A DNA stretch of 64,000 nucleotides from Planctomycetota bacterium (GTDB taxonomy: Bacteria; Planctomycetota; Phycisphaerae; Phycisphaerales; SM1A02): contig VGYX01000006.1 in the NCBI GenBank assembly GCA_016872835.1, forward strand, positions 1 through 64,000, written 5' to 3'. The notes under the pieces were generated by a model. It was not told the origin of the DNA, did not search any database, and saw only the letters and a list, made by a program, of their open reading frames with translations. Made by a program: the position numbers and the translations under genes. Shown here one piece after another: positions 46,203 to 54,764 of this stretch (position 1 is its first letter; each line of letters starts with the position of its first letter).

Positions 46203-47396
46203 ATGACGACGGCGACCGCCACCGATATCAACGTTCCGCTGCTCGACCTGAAGGCCCAGTACGCGACGATCCGCGCGGAAGTGGAGCCGGTCGTCCGCGA
46301 GGTGATGGAGAGTCAGTATTTCATCGGTGGCCCGAAGGTGGAGGAACTCGAGAAGCTCACCGCCCAGTACTGCCGCGCGAAGCACGCCATCGGCTGCGCC
46401 AACGGAAGCGACGCGATCGTGCTGGCGCTGCAGGCGCTCGATGTGGGCCCCGGCGACGAGGTGATCATTCCCACCTTCACCTTCTTTTCCACCGCGGGCA
46501 GCGTGCATCGCCTGGGTGCGCGCCCCGTGTTCGTGGACATCGACCCGGTCACCTACAACATCTGCCCAAAGAGCGTCGAGGAGGCCTTCGGTTGCTGCAA
46601 GAAGGTCAAGGCGATCATGCCGGTGCACCTGTTCGGCCAGTCGGCCGACATGGACGCCGTGATGTCGATCGCGAAGGCCCGCGACCTGAAGGTGATCGAG
46701 GACTGCGCCCAAGCCATCGGCACCGAGGATGCACATGGCCGCCGTGTGGGAACGGTGGGCCACATCGGTACCTACAGCTTCTTCCCGAGCAAGAATCTGG
46801 GCGGGTTTGGCGATGGCGGCGTGATGTGCACGAATGACGATGCGGCGAGCGCGCGCCTGAAGCGCCTCCGCAATCACGGCATGGAGCCGAAGTACTTCCA
46901 CCACGAGATCGGCATGAACAGCCGCCTCGACGCGCTGCAGGCCGCGGTGCTGTCGATCAAGCTGCGGCATCTGGACAACTGGAGCGCCACGCGCCAGCGC
47001 AACGCCGCGTGGTACGACCGGTTCTTCGCCGCCGCCGGCGCGACCGACAACCGTACCGCCGTGGACGCGGGCGGTCTCGCGCTGCGCACGCCGGCGGCCG
47101 CCCCGAAGGGCGCGCGCCACATCTACAACCAGTACTGCGTGCGCGTTCCGGGCGCCATCCGCGACAAGGTTCGCGAAGAACTCACCGCCCGCAAGATCGG
47201 CACCGAGATCTACTACCCGCTCTCGCTGCACCAGCAGAAGTGCTTCGAGTTCCTTGGCTATCGCCCCGGCGTCTTCCCGCATGCCGAGCGCGCCGCCAAG
47301 GAAGTCATCGCGCTGCCGATCTACCCCGAGCTCAGCGAGGTGCAGTTGCGCCACGTGGCCGAGACGCTGGTCGACACGGTCCGCAAGCTCGCTTGA
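46203..47396 (+). CDS. DegT/DnrJ/EryC1-family PLP aminotransferase
   Basis: The 397-residue protein has VPLLDLKAQYATIRAEVEPV, CANGSDAIVLALQALDVGPG, DEVIIPTFTFFSTAGSVHRL, the Asp motif VIEDCAQAIG and the PLP Lys in SFFPSKNLGGFGDGG (Lys197). Such enzymes aminate keto-sugars on nucleotide carriers. The closest look is to WecE/PerA-like enzymes making N-acylated amino sugars of surface glycans. No other sugar-nucleotide genes are adjacent; the nearest glycan genes are the LPS set 12 kb away. The stop is 21 bp from the convergent deacetylase. Confidence 0.9.
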   Translation: MTTATATDINVPLLDLKAQYATIRAEVEPVVREVMESQYFIGGPKVEELEKLTAQYCRAKHAIGCANGSDAIVLALQALDVGPGDEVIIPTFTFFSTAGSVHRLGARPVFVDIDPVTYNICPKSVEEAFGCCKKVKAIMPVHLFGQSADMDAVMSIAKARDLKVIEDCAQAIGTEDAHGRRVGTVGHIGTYSFFPSKNLGGFGDGGVMCTNDDAASARLKRLRNHGMEPKYFHHEIGMNSRLDALQAAVLSIKLRHLDNWSATRQRNAAWYDRFFAAAGATDNRTAVDAGGLALRTPAAAPKGARHIYNQYCVRVPGAIRDKVREELTARKIGTEIYYPLSLHQQKCFEFLGYRPGVFPHAERAAKEVIALPIYPELSEVQLRHVAETLVDTVRKLA

Positions 47397-47417
47397 CGTG
47401 CATCGTCGCGCTCGCGC

Positions 47418-48098
47418 TCACGGAAGCAGCGTGGAGAGGTCGCGCACACCCACGCACTCCGGCGCGCTGAACGGCTCACCGAAGGCCGCGCCAATGCGGC
47501 TTCCGTAGAAGCGGCCCATCGACTCGATCCATGTCGGCACGCCGCGGTTCGCGGCATTCGCCTCGAACTGGCTGCGGTAGGCGTGGATCGAGCGAAGCTT
47601 CGCTTCCGCGAACGCCGAGCAGTCGACCACCAGCGAAGGCTGCGGTACAACCTTCAGGTGCGTGCAAAAGTAGTGCAGGAGGCGGCGGGGGTGGTGCGGT
47701 CGCCCCGGCAGGTCGCACTTGGTCAGCTTGGCGTCGAAGCGGGCGTCCTCGCCAATGCGGGTGAGCGCGCGGTGATCCGGATGCGCGTCGTCCGGATGCG
47801 GGACGAACAGCAGATCGATCGCGCGCAGGCGCAGTTCACCCGCCAGCTGGTGCCGCGCCGCGAGCGAGTGCTCCAGCCGCCGGTTTGGCCAGCCCAGATT
47901 CACGCGCTGGCAGCCCAGGATCTTCGCGGCCTCGGTGGCCTCGCGCGCCCGGGTCGTGGGGTCACCAAAGGGGGTTGGCTCACCATCGGTCGCGTCGATC
48001 ACGGTGACCGCGTGGCCCTGCGAGACCAGCAGGGCGATCGTTCCACCCATCGCCAGTTCCGCGTCATCGGGATGTGCCGCAAGCACCGCGACATTCAT
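47418..48098 (-). CDS. LmbE/PIG-L family deacetylase, BshB1-like
   Basis: The 226-residue protein starts MNVAVLAAHPDDAELAMGG, with the zinc-binding AHPDD motif, and has FVPHPDDAHPDHRALT and a C-terminus THLKVVPQPSLVVDCSAF, FYGSRIGAAFGEPF like BshB1 enzymes, which deacetylate N-acetylglucosaminyl malate in bacillithiol synthesis. No other bsh gene is here, so bacillithiol production is inference. ATG 48107 (overlapping the truA stop) is an alternative start; 48098 was preferred because TAGGAT lies 7 nt upstream. Confidence 0.85.
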   Translation of the reverse strand: MNVAVLAAHPDDAELAMGGTIALLVSQGHAVTVIDATDGEPTPFGDPTTRAREATEAAKILGCQRVNLGWPNRRLEHSLAARHQLAGELRLRAIDLLFVPHPDDAHPDHRALTRIGEDARFDAKLTKCDLPGRPHHPRRLLHYFCTHLKVVPQPSLVVDCSAFAEAKLRSIHAYRSQFEANAANRGVPTWIESMGRFYGSRIGAAFGEPFSAPECVGVRDLSTLLP

Positions 48099-48103
48099 GC
48101 AGT

Positions 48104-48904
48104 TCATCCTACGGGCGCGTCGCGTGGTTCGGCGCGGTCCTCGGGATACTGGATCCATCGCAATCGCAGGCCTTCGGGCGGCAGCGTGGGTCCGGCCTGC
48201 GCGCGGTCCTTCGAGGCGAGGATCGCCCCAATCGCGGAGGGGTCGATGCGTCCGCGGCCAATCTCGACGAGCGTGCCCGCAATGATCCGCACCATGTTGT
48301 AGAGGAAGCCGTTGCCGGACACGTCGATCGCCACGCGATCCTCGGGCAGCGTCCCAACCTCGCAAGCGTGCACGCGACGCACCGTGCTGTCGCGACCGTG
48401 TTGCGCATGCGCGAAGGCCGCGAAGTCGTGCTCGCCAACGATCTGTCGGGCGGCAGCGCGCATGCGCGCGATGTTCAGGTCATGCTGCGCCGGATAGACC
48501 GTGCGACGGTCGAAGGGCAGCCGTGCCCGAAACGGCCTCATCTGCGCGATCTCGTAGCGGTAGCCCTTCGACAATGCGTCGCCGACCGGATCGAAATCCG
48601 ACGGCACCTGCCACGCCGCCATCACACGGACATCGTCGGGCAGGCGTGCGTTCAGGGCCGCAGCCATGCGACTGATGGGGATCCGGCACTCCGCCGAGAA
48701 GGCGGCCACCTGAGCTTCAGCGTGAACGCCCGCGTCGGTTCGACTCGCTCCCTGGCAGTTCACCGGCTGCTGCATCACCTCGGCCAGAACCCGGTCCAAC
48801 TCCCCCTGCACGGTCCGAAGCGGGTCTGAATCCGGTGGCTCCTGACGCTGCCAGCCATGGAAGTCGGTGCCGTCATAGGCCAAGCGAAGCGCGAACCGGA
48901 CCAT
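48104..48904 (-). CDS. truA: tRNA pseudouridine(38-40) synthase TruA
   Basis: The 266-residue protein has FALRLAYDGTDFHGWQRQ at the start, the catalytic loop CQGASRTDAGVHAEAQVAAF with Asp57, and FLYNMVRIIAGTLVEIGRGR near the C-terminus. It converts U38-40 of the tRNA anticodon stem to pseudouridine. The start at 48904 skips seven residues that would place the TATAAA hexamer inside the coding region. It overlaps or abuts the downstream deacetylase. Confidence 0.95.
   Translation of the reverse strand: MVRFALRLAYDGTDFHGWQRQEPPDSDPLRTVQGELDRVLAEVMQQPVNCQGASRTDAGVHAEAQVAAFSAECRIPISRMAAALNARLPDDVRVMAAWQVPSDFDPVGDALSKGYRYEIAQMRPFRARLPFDRRTVYPAQHDLNIARMRAAARQIVGEHDFAAFAHAQHGRDSTVRRVHACEVGTLPEDRVAIDVSGNGFLYNMVRIIAGTLVEIGRGRIDPSAIGAILASKDRAQAGPTLPPEGLRLRWIQYPEDRAEPRDAPVG
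48106..48111 (-). promoter_or_regulatory. Putative leaderless -10 element of the deacetylase gene
   Basis: Minus-strand TAGGAT ends 7 nt before ATG 48098 and shares its last base with the truA TGA stop. Confidence 0.4.
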
Positions 48905-48913
48905 GGCGGAGGT

Positions 48914-48919
48914 TTTATA
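48914..48919 (-). promoter_or_regulatory. Putative -10 element of truA
   Basis: Minus-strand TATAAA ends 9 nt before ATG 48904. Confidence 0.4.
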
Positions 48920-49103
48920 GGGCATGGTGGCGGCATTCCGAATCGACGCTCCAGATTCCCGGATTTATATTGCCGTTTACGTGACATTTTGGTGGCGCAA
49001 GGGCGGTTCTGGTCTACCTTTCTGCCGTTTTGCGCCCGCCTCAGGCGCCATTGGAGGGGCGGGCAACACATTCCTTGGAACTCCGAATCGGGAGAAATAG
49101 CAG

Positions 49104-50207
49104 ATGAATTGCTTCGCATCGTGCATGGCCGTGATCGCCCTGACCTCGAGCGCCTTCGGCCAACAGGCGGATCTCGAGATTGACGGCACCCTGGATGCCG
49201 AATACGCCAACCCCAAGGCGAGCCAGGTCAACTACACCAGCTTCGGCAACGCGACCGACGGCGTGAACAGTTACGCCAACGGCAGCGAGCTCGACGGCGG
49301 CTGGATCAAGGTCGACACTGACACCGGCAACCTCTACATCTTCCTCTCGGGCAACCTCGAGAGCAACTTCAATAAGCTCGACATCTTCATCGACTGCGTG
49401 CCGAGCGCCGGCCAGAACGAGGTGCGCAGCGACAACCCCGACGTGGACTTCAACGGCCTCAACCGCATGGGTCGCGGTCTTAGAGACGGCCTGGAGGCCC
49501 CCGGCCTGAAGTTTGACGCGGACTTCGCTGCCGACTTCTTCATCACCACCACGCTCGGTGGCGACCCGCCGACGCAGTACGCGAACATCGCCCAGATGTT
49601 GACCGACGGCGGCGGCGTGGGCGCGTACATCGGCAGCGGTCCCTTCAGCGGACCGAACGGCACCAACCTCATCGATGATCAGGTGTACGGCTGCCAGTTG
49701 TCGATCAACAACAGCAACACCGCCGGCGTGAGCGGCGATTCGGCGAACCCCGGCTCGGGCTGCGGCGTCACCACGGGCATCGAGATCAAGATTCCGCTGG
49801 TGCTCACCAGCTGGGATGGTTCGGGCGACATCAAGGTCTGCGCCTTCATCAACGGCCAGGGCCACGACTACGCCAGCAACCAGGTGATAACGCCGTTGCC
49901 TGAGGGCTCGAACAACCTGGGTGGCGACGGCACCGGCGGCTACTTGGGCGGCTTTCCCGCGGCGCTGCGCGTCGACTTCTCGACCATCGCCGGCAACCAG
50001 TACTTCAGCACGGCCGACGCCGACGCCTGCGCGGCGTGCTTCGGTGACCTCGACGCTAGCGGTGACGTCGACAACGGCGACGTGGCGTTCTGCCTGCTCG
50101 ACTACGGTCAGTGTGCTTCACCATGTGCCGCCGATCTCGACCTTAACGGCGAGGTCGACTTCGGTGACGTCGCCCTCATCCTGCTGAGCGTCGGTCCCTG
50201 CAGCTGA
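49104..50207 (+). CDS. Secreted protein with paired dockerin-like C-terminal repeats
   Basis: I cannot assign a function to this 367-residue protein. It has a signal peptide (MNCFASCMAVIALTSSAFGQ) and a beta-rich Asn/Gly/Asp-rich domain of about 280 residues starting LEIDGTLDAEYANPKASQ, reminiscent of sugar-binding beta-sandwiches such as CBM9 but unproven. The C-terminus holds two repeats, FGDLDASGDVDNGDVAFCLL and ADLDLNGEVDFGDVALILL, each followed by Gly and Cys residues. The Asp/Asn pattern looks like dockerin calcium loops. GGGAGA precedes ATG 49104; the 199-bp upstream region is the most AT-rich patch nearby (TATATT at 48966). A strong terminator follows. Confidence 0.8.
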   Translation: MNCFASCMAVIALTSSAFGQQADLEIDGTLDAEYANPKASQVNYTSFGNATDGVNSYANGSELDGGWIKVDTDTGNLYIFLSGNLESNFNKLDIFIDCVPSAGQNEVRSDNPDVDFNGLNRMGRGLRDGLEAPGLKFDADFAADFFITTTLGGDPPTQYANIAQMLTDGGGVGAYIGSGPFSGPNGTNLIDDQVYGCQLSINNSNTAGVSGDSANPGSGCGVTTGIEIKIPLVLTSWDGSGDIKVCAFINGQGHDYASNQVITPLPEGSNNLGGDGTGGYLGGFPAALRVDFSTIAGNQYFSTADADACAACFGDLDASGDVDNGDVAFCLLDYGQCASPCAADLDLNGEVDFGDVALILLSVGPCS

Positions 50208-50231
50208 TCGGCGGAAACCGATTCGGAATCG

Positions 50232-50268
50232 ACGAACCCCCGGCCCCGTGCCGGGGGTTCGTCTTTGC
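50232..50268 (+). terminator. Rho-independent terminator of the dockerin-tailed protein gene
   Basis: A perfect 13-bp stem ACGAACCCCCGGC / GCCGGGGGTTCGT with loop CCCGT, followed by CTTT. It lies 25 bp after the stop; the hairpin would also insulate the convergent ATPase gene ending at 50288. Confidence 0.85.
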
Positions 50269-50287
50269 GGGGCTTCTGAAATCGCGA

Positions 50288-51430
<1,143 letters not shown>

Positions 51431-51440
51431 GTGTTCTCCT

Positions 51441-52340
51441 TCAGCCCTTCACGGCACCCTTGCCAAGCCCCTCGATGAACTGCTTCTGCGCCGCCAAGAA
51501 GAGCAGGATGCAGGGAAGCATGGTGACCAGACTCGCCGCCATCAGCAGATTGACCTTGTTCACCCCCCCGTACTGGTTGCGGAAACTGTTGAGTGCCACG
51601 GCCAGCGTGGCCTGCTCGTCGCTGTGCAGGTAGATCAGTGGTCCCATGAAGTCGTTCCAGACGTAGATGAATGTGAAGACCGCGCAGATCGCGGTCACGG
51701 GTCGGCAGAGCGGCAGCATCACATGCCACCAGATGCCGAGCCAACTCCAGCCGTCCACCTTCGCCGCCTCCACCAGCGCCTCGGGTACCTGCGCGATGAA
51801 CTGCCGGTACATGAAGATGAAGAAGGCGTTCCCGAAGAAGGCCGGCACCACCAGGGGCAGGATCGTGTCGACCCAGCCGAGGTTCCGGAACAGCAGGAAC
51901 AGGGGGATCATGGTGACCTGTCCGGGCAGCATCATGGTGGCAAGCATGAGCACGAACAGTCCACCGCGGCCGGGGAATCGCATGCGGGCGATCGCGAAGC
52001 CCACCAGACTGCTTGAGAGCACGGTGGCGATCACCACAAGCGTGGTCACCACGATCGAGTTGGCCAGCGCGTCGGCGAAGCCCCACCACGGCACCGATCC
52101 GATCTGCGTCAGCGCCGCGGGGTAGTTGCTCCACTCCCACTCCCAAGGCCAGCGCACCAGTTCGCCCAGATTGCCGCCGACCGTCGCGGCCTGCGCGCGG
52201 TCCGCCGTCATCATGCTCACGCCCAGCATCCAGAGCAGCGGGAACACCATCACCACCGTGCCCAGCGCCAGCGTGGCGAACGCTACCGCGCGCGCCACGC
52301 CACCACCGACCGCACCCGACCGCATCGGAGCTTGGGTCAT
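51441..52340 (-). CDS. Sugar ABC transporter permease (MalG type)
   Basis: The 299-residue protein has six membrane helices and the MalG-type EAA loop VPEALVEAAKVDGWSWLGIW, with NSIVVTTLVVIATVLSSSLV and FRNQYGGVNKVNLLMAASLV. It is one half of the membrane pore. ATG 52340 overlaps the stop of the fused binding-protein/permease gene (ATGA). Substrate is probably maltodextrin, from the glucan enzymes next to it. Confidence 0.9.
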   Translation of the reverse strand: MTQAPMRSGAVGGGVARAVAFATLALGTVVMVFPLLWMLGVSMMTADRAQAATVGGNLGELVRWPWEWEWSNYPAALTQIGSVPWWGFADALANSIVVTTLVVIATVLSSSLVGFAIARMRFPGRGGLFVLMLATMMLPGQVTMIPLFLLFRNLGWVDTILPLVVPAFFGNAFFIFMYRQFIAQVPEALVEAAKVDGWSWLGIWWHVMLPLCRPVTAICAVFTFIYVWNDFMGPLIYLHSDEQATLAVALNSFRNQYGGVNKVNLLMAASLVTMLPCILLFLAAQKQFIEGLGKGAVKG

Positions 52341-54742
52341 CGCTTCAGTCCCTCGTAGTGCACCAGACCGCGGCTGCCGCGCATCGTGAGCAGCGTGAGC
52401 ACCAGCGTGATGAGCAGCAGGATCCACGCCATCGCGCTTGCATAGCCCATCTCGTAGAACTCGAAGGCCTGGTTGTACAGATAGAGCACGTAGAACCGCG
52501 TCAGATCGCCAGGCTCACCGCCGGTCATCACGAAGGCCTGGGTGAAGACCTGAAAGCTTCCGATGATCGACATGATCACGTTGAACAGGATCACCGGACT
52601 CAGCATCGGCAGCGTGACCTTGAAGAAGCGCGCCACGGGGCCGAGTCCGTCGATGCGTGCGGCCTCCTGCAGTTCCTCGGGCACGCTCTGCAGGCCGGCC
52701 AGATAGATCATCATGCCGCCGCCCACGCTCCAGAAGCCCATGATCGCGAAGGCGGGCGCGCCCCATGCCGCGGCATCCTTGCCGAACCAGTCCGGGGGAG
52801 CCAGGTTCACGAGTGCCAGCGCCGGCCGCAGGGCGGCGTTCATCAGGCCGCCGTCGGTGTCGAAGACCCAGCGCCACAGCACCGCCACGCCCACGCCCGC
52901 GAGCACGCTTGGCAGGTACCACGCCGCACGGAAGAAGTGGATGCCGCGCGTCTTCTGGTTCATCAGCACGGCGGCCAGCAGCGCCAGGGCCTGTCCGCCT
53001 GGCACCGCGATCAGCGTGTAGTACAGCGTGACCTTCAGGCTGGTCAGGAAGCGCGGATCGTGCGCCAGCAGTTGCGCATAGTTGCCGCCGCCCACGAACG
53101 TGGCCGTATCGAGCGTGCTCACACCCTTCCACTTGGCCAAGCTCAGCAGCAGGCTCATCATGATCGGGAAGGCCATGAACAGCACGAATCCCAGCACCCA
53201 CGGGCTCGCAAGCAGCCAGCCCCAACGCGTCTCGCGCGTGGCCGCACGGTCGCCCTGCGGCCGCAGCACCCGCCAGCCCAGCGCCGTCGCCACGGCCACG
53301 CAGATCACGCCCAGCGTCCAGCCGACTGGAGCCCACGCGTAGGCGGGGAATCCAGGCTTCGCCAGCGGACTCTCCTTCTCGGCGCGCCACTGGATCTTGA
53401 ATGTCTCGATGGCTTGCGGCAGCGTGAGGTCGCCGACCTTCAGCGCACGGTCCAGATTGCCGCCGAGCAGCTGCTCGAAGCGCGGATCCGCCGGCCAGTC
53501 CACCACTTCGGCGGTCGGTGCCGGATCCAGATACCCCCGGTTGTTGGCTGGCTTCTGCGAGGGATCCAGGAATGCGGGGCTCTCGGCGACTGCGCGGATC
53601 GTTGGAATCGCAAGGCCCAGTTTCGCGTTCGCGGCCTGACTCGAAGGACTCACGAGCCAGCGAAGCAGCTGCCACGCTTCGTCCTTGTGTCGACTGCGCG
53701 CACTCACGCTCCATGAAACCGTCGCGATCACGTTGGCACGCACGCGACCTCGCGGCAGCGGCACGAAGTCCCAGTCGAAGTCGCGGATGCGGCGATACTC
53801 GGGTACCACCCAGCGGCCGAAGGGGCCCGCCATGCCCACGCGTCCGGTGGTGAACACCGCGGCGCCCGTGGCCAGCTTGCTGCGACCGCTGGTGAGCGTG
53901 CCCACCTCGTCCTGTCGCCACGCGCGCAACTTCTCCAGCGCCGCCACCGTCTCCGGCGCATCAAGCCGCAGCGCGTCGAAGTTCTCGCCGCGAACCTCCG
54001 TGCCCTCGGTTCGCAGGAATGCGCGCACCATCATGGGCCAGGTCACGAACTCGCTGCCGATGTAGTTCTCGCCATCGGCAGCCTTCGTCTTCGCGATCGC
54101 ACGCGCGGCCGACAGGTAGTCGTCCCACGTCCAGTCGTCCGTGGGGAAGGGCACGCCCGCCTTCTGGAAGATGTCCTTGTTGTAGTAGAAGCCGACGGTG
54201 GTGAAGTCCTTCGGGATGCCGTACAGCGTGCCCACGCCGTTGCGGTTGCCGTCGTATCGGAAGGCGGCCACCGTGCTGGGATAGAACGCGCTTAGGTCGA
54301 TCGCGTCGGAGACCTTCGCGTTCGCGTCCGCCTCCAGCCGCCCATCGAGCGGCTCGAGCAGTCCCATGTCCGCGAAGCTGGCCACGCGCTCGGCGCCCAC
54401 ATAGAAGAGATCGGGCGGCTCGCCGCTGGCAAGCATGGTCTGCAGCTTGGCGTAGAAGCTGCCGGCGTCGCCGGGGTTGATGCGCCGCACGCGCACGCCT
54501 GGATGCGCACTCTCGAACGCCCGCAGCGCGTCCTCGACGATGGCGTCCTCCTCGGGGCCGCCCTCTCCGCTCCAGTGCAGCACGACGAGTTCCTTCTCGA
54601 TCGAGGCGCTGTTGCGCCAGCTCGACAGGGTCCGCCAGCCCACGCGCCCGAAACTGAGCGCCACGAGCACCAACGCCAGACCGGCCAGAAATCCGCGCAG
54701 GAATCGCCCTGCGATCGAGCCTTTCCGGCTTCCGCGACGCAT
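52337..54742 (-). CDS. Fused sugar-binding protein and MalF-type permease
   Basis: The 801-residue protein joins two usually separate subunits. An N-terminal helix (FLRGFLAGLALVLVALSFGR) anchors an extracellular family 1 binding domain at about residues 45-440 (VVLHWSGEGGPEEDAIVEDA, FYNKDIFQKAGVPFPTDDWT; no lipobox). A helix (WTLGVICVAVATALGWRVL) leads into a MalF-like permease of six helices (LASPWVLGFVLFMAFPIMMS, EAA loop VPEELQEAARIDGLGPVARF). The frame is open through the junction, so this is not an assembly slip. The binding domain would be fixed to the pore and could not diffuse. ATG 54742 follows TATACT at 6 nt. It is divergent from the GH13 gene. Confidence 0.93.
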   Translation of the reverse strand: MRRGSRKGSIAGRFLRGFLAGLALVLVALSFGRVGWRTLSSWRNSASIEKELVVLHWSGEGGPEEDAIVEDALRAFESAHPGVRVRRINPGDAGSFYAKLQTMLASGEPPDLFYVGAERVASFADMGLLEPLDGRLEADANAKVSDAIDLSAFYPSTVAAFRYDGNRNGVGTLYGIPKDFTTVGFYYNKDIFQKAGVPFPTDDWTWDDYLSAARAIAKTKAADGENYIGSEFVTWPMMVRAFLRTEGTEVRGENFDALRLDAPETVAALEKLRAWRQDEVGTLTSGRSKLATGAAVFTTGRVGMAGPFGRWVVPEYRRIRDFDWDFVPLPRGRVRANVIATVSWSVSARSRHKDEAWQLLRWLVSPSSQAANAKLGLAIPTIRAVAESPAFLDPSQKPANNRGYLDPAPTAEVVDWPADPRFEQLLGGNLDRALKVGDLTLPQAIETFKIQWRAEKESPLAKPGFPAYAWAPVGWTLGVICVAVATALGWRVLRPQGDRAATRETRWGWLLASPWVLGFVLFMAFPIMMSLLLSLAKWKGVSTLDTATFVGGGNYAQLLAHDPRFLTSLKVTLYYTLIAVPGGQALALLAAVLMNQKTRGIHFFRAAWYLPSVLAGVGVAVLWRWVFDTDGGLMNAALRPALALVNLAPPDWFGKDAAAWGAPAFAIMGFWSVGGGMMIYLAGLQSVPEELQEAARIDGLGPVARFFKVTLPMLSPVILFNVIMSIIGSFQVFTQAFVMTGGEPGDLTRFYVLYLYNQAFEFYEMGYASAMAWILLLITLVLTLLTMRGSRGLVHYEGLKR

Positions 54743-54748
54743 AGAGCG

Positions 54749-54754
54749 AGTATA
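54749..54754 (-). promoter_or_regulatory. Putative leaderless -10 element of the fused importer gene
   Basis: Minus-strand TATACT, 6 nt before ATG 54742. It overlaps the opposing TAGGGT element by 2 bp. Confidence 0.55.
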
Positions 54755-54758
54755 GGGT
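54753..54758 (+). promoter_or_regulatory. Putative leaderless -10 element of the secreted GH13 gene
   Basis: TAGGGT, 6 nt before ATG 54765. Confidence 0.5.
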
Positions 54759-54764
54759 TGCGCC

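Noticed and set aside
48960-49025. TTGCCG, TATATT and TTGGTG/TACCTT as promoter elements for the secreted protein at 49104.
   Set aside because: The hexamers are present but none pair at 16-19 bp spacing convincingly, so no promoter was annotated.
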